DNA from: Phenylobacterium koreense
GTDB taxonomy: Bacteria > Pseudomonadota > Alphaproteobacteria > Caulobacterales > Caulobacteraceae
DNA: 64,000 bases
Assembly (NCBI RefSeq): GCF_040545335.1
Contig: NZ_JBEPLU010000003.1
Span: forward strand, 1-64,000
Direction: 5' to 3'
Shown: in pieces, positions 1-8,387 of the stretch
How positions within the stretch are numbered: the stretch's first letter is position 1
Layout of the letters: each line of letters opens with the position of its first letter
Position numbers and translations under genes: made by a program
Notes under the pieces: generated by a model
Told to the model about the DNA's origin: nothing
Seen by the model: the letters and a program-made list of their open reading frames with translations, nothing else
Database searches by the model: none

Positions 1-446
1 GCGTCAGCCCCACCGTTTAACGCCCGGTGGCCGGCGGAGGCGGCTATCTAGAGGACCGCCCCGTCCTCGTCAACCAGACTTTTCAGCCTTTTTCGTCGAA
101 CCGGGCCGAAGCCCAAACTCAACGGAAGATCACCACCAGGCCTAAACTAGTCAGGCCCGAATTAACTTCGCGGCGATCGGTTGGAGCTCGATACGGTCGC
201 CTTTCGGACAACTGCCCGATCCCGAAGGATCTTCTTGTCGTCGTCTCGGCGGCGGCGCGTCGAGGAGCGGGTATCTATGGGCCGCCCCTTTCGGAGTCAA
301 CCGCCTCGTGACGATCGAATGACGATAATCCGCCGACCGAGGTTATCAATCGATTGACGAACGTCCTTTGGATCTACGCGCCGGCGCCGTCTTGTGGAAA
401 GCGGCGCCACGGCCTTTAAGGGGCAAGTCTAGGAGACCGTTACGGA
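1..446. other. Intergenic region upstream of the Rrf2 gene
   Basis: I see no convincing gene here; the one 94-codon open frame has no family resemblance. A short hairpin (GAGGAC at 51-56 pairing with GTCCTC at 63-68) and a 12-bp palindrome at 346-357 are the only structured elements I found. The region probably holds the promoter of the Rrf2-type regulator that starts at 447. Confidence 0.5.
346..357. promoter_or_regulatory. 12-bp palindrome, candidate operator
   Basis: TCAATCGATTGA is a perfect palindrome about 90 bp before the Rrf2-family start codon. Rrf2 regulators commonly bind inverted repeats in their own promoters, so autoregulation is a reasonable guess. Nothing else in the sequence proves it. 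Confidence 0.25.
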
Positions 447-884
447 ATGTTGTCGCAAAAGGCCCGCTATGCGCTTCGCGCCCTCGTCGAACTCGCGCGC
501 GCCGAGGGCGCCCAGGTTACGTCCGGTGAGTTGGCCGCCCGGGCCGACGCGCCCCGGAAATTCCTTGAGGCGATCCTTCTGGAGCTGACCCGCAACCGGA
601 TCGTGGTGAGCAGGCGCGGCAAGTTCGGCGGCTACACCCTCGCCCGCCCGCCTGCGGAAATCAGCTTCGCCGAGGTGATCCGGGTGATCGACGGGCCGCT
701 GGCCCTGGCCCCATGTGTCAGCCGCCTTTCGTTCCGCAAGTGCGAGGACTGCCCGGACCTGGCGACCTGCGCGCTCCGCGAAGCCTTGCTCAAGGCTCGG
801 GATGCGACGTCGGAAGTGCTGGAAGGCTACAGCCTCGCACACGCGGCCTCATCCACCGGCGGCGAGATCTTCCACCTGGGCTAG
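447..884 (+). CDS. Rrf2 family transcriptional regulator
   Basis: This 145-residue protein has the usual Rrf2 length and layout. It opens with the typical MLSQKARYALRAL start, then a winged helix-turn-helix, then the RRGKFGGYTLARP segment seen in the family wing. Cysteines follow in the effector region (C in LAPCVSR, then C, C and C in FRKCEDC and LATC). In IscR, NsrR and RirA such cysteines bind an Fe-S cluster, so this is probably an iron, redox or nitrosative sensor; the exact signal cannot be read. AGGAGA sits about 11 bases before the ATG. The 3' end overlaps the convergent CBS gene by 4 bases. Confidence 0.9.
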   Translation: MLSQKARYALRALVELARAEGAQVTSGELAARADAPRKFLEAILLELTRNRIVVSRRGKFGGYTLARPPAEISFAEVIRVIDGPLALAPCVSRLSFRKCEDCPDLATCALREALLKARDATSEVLEGYSLAHAASSTGGEIFHLG

Positions 885-1309
885 CCGGTGGCGATATAGG
901 CCTTGAGATTGTCGGCCTCGGCCTCGACCTCCGAGATCTTCCACTTCACCAGGTCGCCGATCGAGACGATCCCGATCAGGCGCTCATGTTCGCAGACCGG
1001 CAGGTGGCGCACGCGGCGGTCGGTCATCCGGCTGAGCAGGGAATCGACGCTCTCGGCCGGCTCGGCGAAGATGACGTCCTGGGTCATGAACGCGGAAACC
1101 GGTTTGGCGAGGGCGGCCGTATCCTCCTTGGCCATGGCGCGAACCACGTCCCGTTCGGAGAGGATTCCCACCACCCGCTCGCCGTCGAGCACCACCATGG
1201 CGCCGACCTTCCGCGAATAGAGCAAGGCGCACGCCGCGCCGACCGTTTCCTGGGGGCTGACCGTGAAGACGAGGTCGCCCTTGGCCTTTAGGATCTGAGA
1301 CACCAGCAT
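881..1309 (-). CDS. CBS domain-containing protein
   Basis: This 142-residue protein consists of two tandem CBS domains (about residues 5-60 and 72-130) and nothing else. Typical CBS signatures are visible: VVGILSERDVVR at the end of the first domain and LIGIVSIGDLVK at the end of the second. Such stand-alone CBS pairs bind adenine nucleotides and regulate partner proteins, but the partner here is unknown. It is transcribed alone, convergent with the Rrf2 gene and downstream of the rhomboid gene on the same strand with a gap of about 70 bp. Confidence 0.92.
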   Translation of the reverse strand: MLVSQILKAKGDLVFTVSPQETVGAACALLYSRKVGAMVVLDGERVVGILSERDVVRAMAKEDTAALAKPVSAFMTQDVIFAEPAESVDSLLSRMTDRRVRHLPVCEHERLIGIVSIGDLVKWKISEVEAEADNLKAYIATG

Positions 1310-1381
1310 CAGGCTGTTCTCCCTTTCCAGGGAGCAAGCCTCGCGCAGGACGCCTTGGAAATCAACGCTCTCGCGAAAACG

Positions 1382-2041
1382 TCAAGCTCGGGCCAGGTCC
1401 GCCAGCCGGCCGAAGACGCCGACCAGCACGAGGCCGGCGATATAGCCGAAAATATGGGCTTCCCAGGCCACCCCGGCGTCGCCGAGGCCGGGGGCGAATC
1501 CCAGGAAGGCCAACAGCAGATTCACCACGATCCAGCCGATGGTCATGCTCACGACCGGCGCGCTGAAATAGGAGCCGGGCAGGCCATGCCCGCCCATCAG
1601 CCGGGCGCTGCCGCCGACCAGCCCCGACACGGCGCCCGACGCCCCGATCATCAACGCCGAACTGCCAGGGTTGGAGAGGCCATAGCCCAGACTCGCGAGC
1701 CCTCCGCACAGCAGGTAGAAAACCAGGAAGACCAGCGCGCCGCGGACGCTGGCGCCGAAATAGCGCGCGACCGGCGTTCCGAAGGCCAGGGCCGCGCCGG
1801 CGTTCATCAGGGCGTGGGCCCAGTTGCCGTGCAGGAAGATCGAGGTGAACAGCGTCTCCCATCGCCCCTCCCCCATGGCCTGGGACGAGAAGGCGTAGGT
1901 CTGCAGCAGCCAGTTCTGCGAGAAGAAGGTCTGGAAGAAATAGCCGATCACGATCACCAGGGTGACCAGGACCGCCGGCCACGGCGCGTTGAACATCGGC
2001 TGACGCTCGTGGTCGCTCAATCTATCCTCCGGCTCGGCCAT
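1382..2041 (-). CDS. Rhomboid family intramembrane serine protease
   Basis: This is a 219-residue polytopic membrane protein. The rhomboid catalytic serine lies in the GASG motif (S135), and the partner histidine is H196 in the last helix (EAHIFGYIAG). The HGNWAHALMN segment (about 71-80) matches the conserved histidine/asparagine region that forms the oxyanion site. Rhomboids cut transmembrane helices of other membrane proteins; the substrate is not evident. Length and motifs look complete, so it should be active. Confidence 0.92.
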   Translation of the reverse strand: MAEPEDRLSDHERQPMFNAPWPAVLVTLVIVIGYFFQTFFSQNWLLQTYAFSSQAMGEGRWETLFTSIFLHGNWAHALMNAGAALAFGTPVARYFGASVRGALVFLVFYLLCGGLASLGYGLSNPGSSALMIGASGAVSGLVGGSARLMGGHGLPGSYFSAPVVSMTIGWIVVNLLLAFLGFAPGLGDAGVAWEAHIFGYIAGLVLVGVFGRLADLARA

Positions 2042-2209
2042 AGCCCCTCCTAGCGAAACACGACCGCCGCGTCCCGATATATGCGCTCAAGGCCAGCGGC
2101 GCCTTGCGCCTTTTTCGCGGCGCAATGGCAAAAGGTTCGCCGCAACCGCGCCTTGCGAAGGCCACGCTCGCCTGCGCATGGTGCCGCCTCCATTCATCGG
2201 ACTTTGTTG

Positions 2210-5086
2210 ATGAGACGTTTCCTCAGCGCGGCCTCCGCGCTCGCCATCGTCCTGGCCACGCCGTTTCACGCCGCCAGTCTTCCCCTCCCCAAGCTCGGTA
2301 GTCTTGGCCTTGGCAAGGAGCAGGCCCAGAGCGTTCTGCCGGCCGGCGCATGGCCGCAGGCGAAGTCCGATGTCGCGGCCGATCCGGCGATCCGTTTCGG
2401 CGCGCTGCCCAACGGCATGCGCTACGCCATCCGCAGGCAGCAGATCCCGCCCGGCCAGGCGGCCATCCGCCTGCGGTTCGACGCCGGCTCGATGATGGAG
2501 ACCGACCAGCAGCAGGGTCTGGCGCACTTCCTGGAGCACATGGCGTTCAACGGGTCGAAGGCCGTGCCCGAAGGCGACATGATCAAGATCCTCGAACGGC
2601 TGGGCCTGGCCTTCGGGGCCGACACCAACGCCTCGACCAATTTCGACGAGACGATCTACAAGCTCGACCTGCCGCGCACCGACGAGGAGACGATCGACAC
2701 GGCCGTCATGTTGATGCGGGAAACGGCAGGAAACCTGACGATAGACCAGGGCGCCGTGGACCGTGAGCGCGGTGTGGTGCTGTCGGAAGAACGCGCCCGC
2801 GATACGCCGGCCTACCGGGTCTACAAGGCGCGGCTCGACTTCTTCCTGAAGGGCCAGTTGCCCCCGACCCGCTATCCGATCGGCAAGGTCGAGGTGCTGC
2901 AGAGCGCGCCGGCCAGCCAGATCGCCGACTTCTATCACCGCTACTACCGGCCCGAGCGGGCGGTGCTGGTGGTGGTCGGCGATTTCGACGTCGACGCCAT
3001 GGAAGCCAAGATCAAGTCCCGCTTCGGCGACTGGATCGCGACGGGGCCGGCCGGAACGGCTCCGAACCTGGGCGCCGTCAAGTCGCGGGGGGCGGAAGCA
3101 AAGCTGGTGGTCGAGCCCGGCGCGCCGCTTTCCATGCAACTCGCCTGGATCAGGCCCCCCGATCTCGCGCCCGACATGCTCGCCAAGCGCAAGCACGACC
3201 TGGTGGAGCAACTGGGCTTCGCCATCCTGAACCGCCGCCTGCAGAGGTTGGCCCGAGGCGCCGAGCCGCCCTTCCTCGGCGCAGGGAGCTTCGTGAGCGA
3301 CGAGTACGACGCCGCCGACCTCGCCACCGTGATCGTCAGCGCCGAGCCCGGCCGCTGGCGCGAGGCGCTCTGGGCCGCCGAGCAGGAACAGCGGCGGGCC
3401 ATGGAATACGGCGTCCGGCGGGACGAGCTGGACCGTGAAATCATCGAGTACCGCGCCAGCCTCGGCGCCGCCGCGGCGGGCGCAGCGACCCGTACGCCCG
3501 CCGGCCTGGCCGCCGAGATCGTCGCCTCGGTCGGCGCCCGCGAGGTGGTCACCAATCCAGCCCAGGACCTGGCCTTCTTCGAGGAGACGGTGAAGGGGCT
3601 CAAGGCCGACCAGGTTTCGGCCGCGCTCAAGAGCGCCTTCAAGGGCGACGGCCCGCTGCTCTTCGTGGCTTCGCCCCAGGCGATCGAAGGCGGCGAAGGC
3701 ACGCTGCTGTCGGCCCTGGAGAGCTCGCGCAAGACCGCGGTCTCCGAGCCGGCCGCCCCGAGCGAGGTCAACTGGCCCTATACGAGCTTCGGCGCCATCG
3801 GAAAGGTGGCGGAAACCACCGACGTCACCGATCTGGACGCCGCCTTCGTCCGCTTCGAGAACGGCGTGCGGCTGACCGTGAAGCCGACCAAGTTCAAGGA
3901 CGACGAGGTTCTCGTCCGCGTGAATGTCGGCGGCGGCCGCCTGGACCTGCCCAAGGACCAGGAGAACATGAGCTGGGCATCGGGCGCCTTCATCGAGGGC
4001 GGCCTCAAGCAGATCAGCGCCGAGGATCTGGAGCGCGTGCTGGCCAGCAAGGTCTATGGCGCGCAGTTCGGGGTCACCGACGACGCCTTCGTCTTCTCCG
4101 GGACGACGCGGCCGGACGATCTCGACGCCCAGATGCAGGTGCTCGCGGCCTATGTGTCCGAGCCCGGCTGGCGGCCGCAGGCCTTCGCCCGGCTGCAGAG
4201 CGCCGGCAAGACCATCCACGACCAGTACGAGGCCACCGATTCCGGGGTCCTGACCCGCGACCTCGCCGCCCTGCTCCACCCGGGCGACGAGCGGTGGACC
4301 TTCCCCACCCGGCAAGAAATCGCCAGCGCCAAGCTCGACACCTTCAAGAGCCAGATCGACGGCGCGTTGGCGAGCGGGCCCGTCGAGGTCGTGGTCGTCG
4401 GGGACATCACCGTGGAAAAGGCGACCCAGGCGGTGGCGCGCACCTTCGGCGCCCTGCCGGCCCGCAAGCCCGACCAGCCGCCGGAGGCGCAACGGCAGGT
4501 CTCCTTCCCGACCGGGAACGGCAAGCCGGTCGTGCTCACCCACAAGGGGCGCGGCGACCAGTCGATCGGCTACATCGCCTGGCGGACCAACGACTTCTTC
4601 GCCAACCCGCAGCGGGCGCGCGACACCGCCGTGATGGGCGAAGTCCTCGGCTTGCGCCTGATCGACGAGCTGCGCGAGGCGCAGGGCGCGACCTATTCGC
4701 CCAGCGTCTCCTACAATCACAGCATGATCTGGCCCGGCTGGGGCTATGTCTCGGCCAGCGTGGAGATCCCGCCCGAGAAGCTTCCCGGCTTCTTCGACGA
4801 GGTGCGCAAGATCGCCGCCGACCTGCGCGAGAAGGAGGTCAGCGCCGACGAGCTGGCGCGGGCCAAGACCCCGCGCGTGGACCAGATCGAAAAGGCCCGC
4901 AAAACCAACGGTTACTGGCTGCGCGAGCTTTCCGGCGCGCAGGCCGATCCGCGCCGTCTGGACGCCGTGCGGGCCATCGTTTCCGGCACGGAACGAGTCA
5001 CCGCCGCCGACGTGCGGCGGGCCGCCGAGGCGGTGCTGCGCGACGAGAACATGTGGACGCTCGAAGTGCGACCGGCGCGAAAATAG
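2210..5086 (+). CDS. M16 family zinc metallopeptidase, secreted (insulinase-like)
   Basis: From the ATG at 2210 the protein has 958 residues. It begins with an export signal (MRRFLSAASALAIVLATPFHA), which is why I prefer this start to the in-frame one at 2081. The inverted zinc motif HFLEH lies at residues 106-110. The downstream acidic ligands fit E186 and E193 in the ERGVVLSEE segment. The length suits a fused two-half M16 protein (about 450 + 450 residues) whose second half lacks the zinc site, as in PqqL-like periplasmic peptidases. It is likely periplasmic and degrades peptides. It is monocistronic and convergent with the desaturase gene. Confidence 0.93.
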   Translation: MRRFLSAASALAIVLATPFHAASLPLPKLGSLGLGKEQAQSVLPAGAWPQAKSDVAADPAIRFGALPNGMRYAIRRQQIPPGQAAIRLRFDAGSMMETDQQQGLAHFLEHMAFNGSKAVPEGDMIKILERLGLAFGADTNASTNFDETIYKLDLPRTDEETIDTAVMLMRETAGNLTIDQGAVDRERGVVLSEERARDTPAYRVYKARLDFFLKGQLPPTRYPIGKVEVLQSAPASQIADFYHRYYRPERAVLVVVGDFDVDAMEAKIKSRFGDWIATGPAGTAPNLGAVKSRGAEAKLVVEPGAPLSMQLAWIRPPDLAPDMLAKRKHDLVEQLGFAILNRRLQRLARGAEPPFLGAGSFVSDEYDAADLATVIVSAEPGRWREALWAAEQEQRRAMEYGVRRDELDREIIEYRASLGAAAAGAATRTPAGLAAEIVASVGAREVVTNPAQDLAFFEETVKGLKADQVSAALKSAFKGDGPLLFVASPQAIEGGEGTLLSALESSRKTAVSEPAAPSEVNWPYTSFGAIGKVAETTDVTDLDAAFVRFENGVRLTVKPTKFKDDEVLVRVNVGGGRLDLPKDQENMSWASGAFIEGGLKQISAEDLERVLASKVYGAQFGVTDDAFVFSGTTRPDDLDAQMQVLAAYVSEPGWRPQAFARLQSAGKTIHDQYEATDSGVLTRDLAALLHPGDERWTFPTRQEIASAKLDTFKSQIDGALASGPVEVVVVGDITVEKATQAVARTFGALPARKPDQPPEAQRQVSFPTGNGKPVVLTHKGRGDQSIGYIAWRTNDFFANPQRARDTAVMGEVLGLRLIDELREAQGATYSPSVSYNHSMIWPGWGYVSASVEIPPEKLPGFFDEVRKIAADLREKEVSADELARAKTPRVDQIEKARKTNGYWLRELSGAQADPRRLDAVRAIVSGTERVTAADVRRAAEAVLRDENMWTLEVRPARK

Positions 5087-5219
5087 GAACCGCGCCGATC
5101 GTCGCGCCCGCGCGGCATACGGTCATCTCGCAATGCAGCGCAGGTCCTGGCTCTATCGGCCTCGCGATCCGCGGCCAAGTCGCGGGACTGGAACGGCAGT
5201 TTGGGGGATATCGCCCGTC

Positions 5220-6281
5220 TCAGCGACCCATCGCGCGCGCAGTGTCGGCACGCCTGGCCATGGCCGACCGCGAGCGCTGCAACAAGGCCATCAGGCCTGA
5301 CGTCAGGCTCTTCTGCTCCACCGAACGGTAGGAGGCCGGCAAGGCGCCGGCCAGCCGCGCATGAGCCTTGCCGAGATTGTGGTAGGGCAGCCTGGGCAGC
5401 AGGTGGTGCAGGGCGTGGTAGCGCAGCCCGACCGGCGCCCACAGCAAGGGCAGCAGCGCCGGCGGCGGCACGTTGACCGAATCCAGGAACTGCTCCTCGA
5501 AGCTCATGGGCTCGCTTTCGTTCAGCCAGGCGTGGGCCACCACCGTCCGCAACTGATTGATGAAGGTCATGCCCGCGAAGATCGCGGCGGCGAGACCGAT
5601 CACCCGCAACGGAATCCAGCCGGCCATCGTCCCTCCAGCCAGACCCCAGCTCCATGCCCAGCAGGCCAGCTCCTGCGCCCGCCAGTCCAGGCGCTTGGAC
5701 TGATCGACATCGGTGCGCGCGAAGGCGGGGTTAATGGTCAGGGCCGAAACCTTGCGCGTCGCCCATACCCGCACCTTCGGCGAGACGAAGGTCAGCGGCG
5801 CGATGATTCCGAACCGCAGGGCGACGCCCAGCGGCGCCAGCAACGGCACGAGAATGAAGATCAGGATCTTGGCCGGCGGATAGTGCGAGAGCGGCAGGTA
5901 TTCCGGATCGTTCGCGGTCCCGTAGCGGGTCTTGGCGTGATGCAGGTTGTGGACGCCCTCGTACATCAGGGAAGGCGTCAGGGCCGGCACGCCGATCAGC
6001 AGGTTCCAGCCGAGACGGAAACCGGGCACGTCGTCGGGCCGCAGGTGGGTGATCTCGTGGATGAAGCTGATCCCGCGATAGAGCGCGAGCAGGCAGAGCA
6101 GCGCCCAGGCGGCCGTGGCGAGGCCGCTTTCGGCGCGAACCGCCATCGCAAACGAGGCGTAGGTCACCGCCGCGGTCGCCAGGAGGTCGATCCAGTAGAC
6201 GGTCCGGCTGGCGGCCATGAGATCAGAGGTCAGGTCATAGGCTTGCCGCGCAAGCCGCATCCCCTCGTTCGGCGCCGACAT
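5220..6281 (-). CDS. Fatty acid desaturase family protein
   Basis: This is a 353-residue membrane-bound di-iron desaturase. The three histidine boxes are visible: HEITH, HNLHH and HALHH followed by a further His in PYHNLGKAH. Four or more hydrophobic segments surround them. I chose the start at MSAPNEG because the upstream 59 codons overlap the promoter side of the next gene and look noncoding. The family introduces double bonds into acyl chains or hydroxylates lipids and carotenoids, and the substrate cannot be told from sequence. It diverges from the VOC-like gene. Confidence 0.9.
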   Translation of the reverse strand: MSAPNEGMRLARQAYDLTSDLMAASRTVYWIDLLATAAVTYASFAMAVRAESGLATAAWALLCLLALYRGISFIHEITHLRPDDVPGFRLGWNLLIGVPALTPSLMYEGVHNLHHAKTRYGTANDPEYLPLSHYPPAKILIFILVPLLAPLGVALRFGIIAPLTFVSPKVRVWATRKVSALTINPAFARTDVDQSKRLDWRAQELACWAWSWGLAGGTMAGWIPLRVIGLAAAIFAGMTFINQLRTVVAHAWLNESEPMSFEEQFLDSVNVPPPALLPLLWAPVGLRYHALHHLLPRLPYHNLGKAHARLAGALPASYRSVEQKSLTSGLMALLQRSRSAMARRADTARAMGR

Positions 6282-6427
6282 TCGGCCATTACCTCGCAAC
6301 GCTGCAATTGGCGCTAGGTGGGCCAGGATGCGCGTGGTTTCAATGTGGCGGACCGCGGCCGGGCGCCGCTGGTTCATCAAACCGACACTATCGGCGTGGC
6401 CGTCGCCGGTCCATGGGCGGAGCCTGC

Positions 6428-7162
6428 ATGTCGCCGCTAGATCACTTGCCGATTCCAAGTCGCGACCTGGATGGCGCCTGCGCAGCGTTTGAGGCCCTGG
6501 GGTTCACGGTCTCGCCGCCCTGCGTCTACACATCTCCCGAACAACCGGGGGCGGAATGGCGTAATCGCAGCGTCTTTCTGGCCGAGGGCTGGTTCGACCT
6601 GCAGCACGCGCCGGAGGCGCCGGCGAGCATGGCGGGCGCGCCAGCCAGTTGCCTGTTCAGGACCGGCAGCCTTGCGGCGTCCCTCGCCGCCTTCTCGGAG
6701 ATGCGTCGCACCGAGCCCTATACCCTGGTCCGCGAATGGCCCGGCGCGGACCTCGGATCGGAACGGTTCGCGCTTTTCTCGATCATGGAACGCATCAGCC
6801 CGCTGGTCCTGGCGGTGATCGAGCATGCCTATCCCTGTCCCGACACCTGCGCGGAGTGGTTCGAGCATCGCAATACCGCCAGGAAGGTCGCCGGCTTGAT
6901 CTTCAGGGATGCGCAGCCCGGCCCGGCGGCCGGCGCCGCGGCCTCTCTGCTCGACATCTCGGGATTTCGCTACCTGGACGGTAGCGCGTTCGACGCCGCC
7001 TTTCCGGGCGCCAAGGTCGCCGTCCGCGTCGAGGTCGCCTCGCTCGACGAGGTCCGCCAAATCCTCTCCGAGGCGCGCATGCCGTTCACACAGGTCGCGG
7101 GGTCGCTGCGCATTGGACCGCCTGCGCCGCTCGTCTGCGGATTCGAGTTCCTCAAGGCTTAG
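6428..7162 (+). CDS. VOC-like (glyoxalase-like domain) protein
   Basis: This 244-residue protein starts MSPLDHLPIPSRDLDGA, typical of vicinal-oxygen-chelate proteins of the glyoxalase-like type. The body is a repeated beta-alpha-beta-beta arrangement, with a central FEHRNTA segment and a C-terminal half that looks like a second, weaker module. The start at 6428 gives the standard N-terminal first strand; the upstream extension has no similarity I recognise. The role is unknown; related proteins bind small metabolites or act as dioxygenase- or lyase-like enzymes. A PAS-like gene follows 87 bp downstream on the same strand. Confidence 0.72.
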   Translation: MSPLDHLPIPSRDLDGACAAFEALGFTVSPPCVYTSPEQPGAEWRNRSVFLAEGWFDLQHAPEAPASMAGAPASCLFRTGSLAASLAAFSEMRRTEPYTLVREWPGADLGSERFALFSIMERISPLVLAVIEHAYPCPDTCAEWFEHRNTARKVAGLIFRDAQPGPAAGAAASLLDISGFRYLDGSAFDAAFPGAKVAVRVEVASLDEVRQILSEARMPFTQVAGSLRIGPPAPLVCGFEFLKA

Positions 7163-7216
7163 GCGTCTCGATCTGACACTCGCGACCGCTTGGCGCGAAC
7201 TTCGCTGCAAGCCTCG

Positions 7217-7234
7217 TGCGGCCCGCCGGCCGCA
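7217..7234 (+). promoter_or_regulatory. Hairpin in the leader of the PAS-like gene
   Basis: TGCGGCC and GGCCGCA (7 bp, loop CGCC) form a perfect stem directly before the purine-rich ribosome-binding region of the next gene. It could affect translation of that gene or be a weak terminator for the VOC-like gene; there is no T-run. Confidence 0.3.
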
Positions 7235-7249
7235 TGCGGAGAGCTCGAT

Positions 7250-7795
7250 ATGTATCATTCGAACACGCAGCAGATGATCGACTACTGGCGTTCGAAGCGT
7301 GGGCCGCAGGGCTTGCCGCCCCGCAACGCCATCGATCCCACTGAATTCGCGCGCCTGGCGCCCCAGAGTTTCATCCTCGGCCGCGCCGCGTCAGGTCTCT
7401 ATCCCATCCGACTGGTCGGCGGACTCATCGCAGAGCTTCACGGCCGTGACCTGCGGGGCCTCAACTTCCTGGCCCTCGCCGACGACGCCGGGCGACGCCC
7501 CCTGCACGCCAGCATCGAAGTCTGCCGACGACGGCCCGAACCGATGATCCTGCGCGCCGATGGCCAGACGGAACAGGCCTCGCTGCCGCTTGAAATCCTG
7601 CTCGCGCCGCTGGCCGGAACCTCCGGCTCACCGGAACGATTGCTGGGCCTCTATCAGCCGCTCGCCCTGGTTTCTTCGCTCGGTGAACTACCGGTTCGGC
7701 AACTTGCTGTGCGCTCGATCTGCGGCGTCGGGCCGGCGAACGAGGAGAGCCACCAGATCCGACTGGCGACGCTGGATGGAAGGCGGGTGGCCTAG
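7250..7795 (+). CDS. PAS-like domain protein (PAS_5 type)
   Basis: This 181-residue protein resembles the short alphaproteobacterial PAS_5 proteins: an N-terminal helix (QQMIDYWRSKRG), an R-xx-IDP segment, then a compact PAS core (FILGRAASGLYPIRLVGGLIAELHG) ending with LRGLNFLAL. These proteins are single-domain sensors whose ligand and partner are usually unknown. The ATG at 7250 follows a GGAGAG ribosome site and gives the family-typical N-terminus. The C-terminal part beyond about residue 130 is less conserved-looking. Confidence 0.75.
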   Translation: MYHSNTQQMIDYWRSKRGPQGLPPRNAIDPTEFARLAPQSFILGRAASGLYPIRLVGGLIAELHGRDLRGLNFLALADDAGRRPLHASIEVCRRRPEPMILRADGQTEQASLPLEILLAPLAGTSGSPERLLGLYQPLALVSSLGELPVRQLAVRSICGVGPANEESHQIRLATLDGRRVA

Positions 7796-8046
7796 AAGTG
7801 AGCTCTCAATAGGTTGTCCACTAGGTCCAGGCCGAGCGTAAGCCATGGGCCGCGATCAACGGTGAGGCAAAATAGCCGCCGGCCAGCGCAAGCACCGACG
7901 CCGCGCAGCCCGCCAGGGCGATCTTCCTAGCATCTTCTGGTCTCCGTTCAGCGCTCAGGCCTGCAACGACGGGTCGCCGCGCCGATGCGCACAAGCTTCA
8001 CACTTATGTCCGCGCTTTGGTCTTCGCTCGCAGCGCTGGCCGCAGC

Positions 8047-8385
8047 CTATCGTCCTCTGTAGGGCTCGCAGCCGACCCCGTCGTTGTCCCGATCCAGGTG
8101 TGGTCCGTAGCCGGGCTCTCCGCGCCGCACGGGAGCTGCTCCGGCAGCCCTTGCCGCCGCGCAGTTCGGGTAGGCGCGTTGCGCCGGGGCGCTTGCGAAG
8201 CCGAGCGCCTGGCGAGGCGGCGTCCGTTCCGCCTGCGGCCGCCCGCCGCCTCTGTGGCAGTGATAGTCGCCCGTCTTGCGATTGTTGTGGCACCCGGAGG
8301 CGTCAAGGCCGCCGGGATGGCCGAACGCCGACACCGGGAGGAGCGCGATCGCCGCAACGATCGCCGCCTGCATATGCCTGCCCAT
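8047..8385 (-). CDS. YHYH/excalibur-domain secreted protein
   Basis: This 112-residue protein has an N-terminal signal (MQAAIVAAIALLPVSAFG). Next is a His/Cys-rich segment (HPGGLDASGCHNN...GDYHCHRGGG) of the YHYH-like type. An excalibur calcium-binding module closes the protein (YPNCAAARAAG then LDRDNDGVGCEP), with the DxDxDGxxCE signature. It is likely exported and may bind calcium at the cell surface. It lies 2 bp downstream of a 351-residue membrane protein on the same strand, so the two are probably co-transcribed. Confidence 0.82.
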   Translation of the reverse strand: MGRHMQAAIVAAIALLPVSAFGHPGGLDASGCHNNRKTGDYHCHRGGGRPQAERTPPRQALGFASAPAQRAYPNCAAARAAGAAPVRRGEPGYGPHLDRDNDGVGCEPYRGR

Positions 8386-8387
8386 GC

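Noticed and set aside
27..311. 94-codon open frame at the window start
   Set aside because: Its composition is atypical for coding DNA here, no ribosome site precedes it and it resembles no family.
2087..4720. Very long open frame antisense to the M16 peptidase gene
   Set aside because: It mirrors the codon pattern of the strong peptidase gene, has no family resemblance, and is a common artefact of high-GC DNA.
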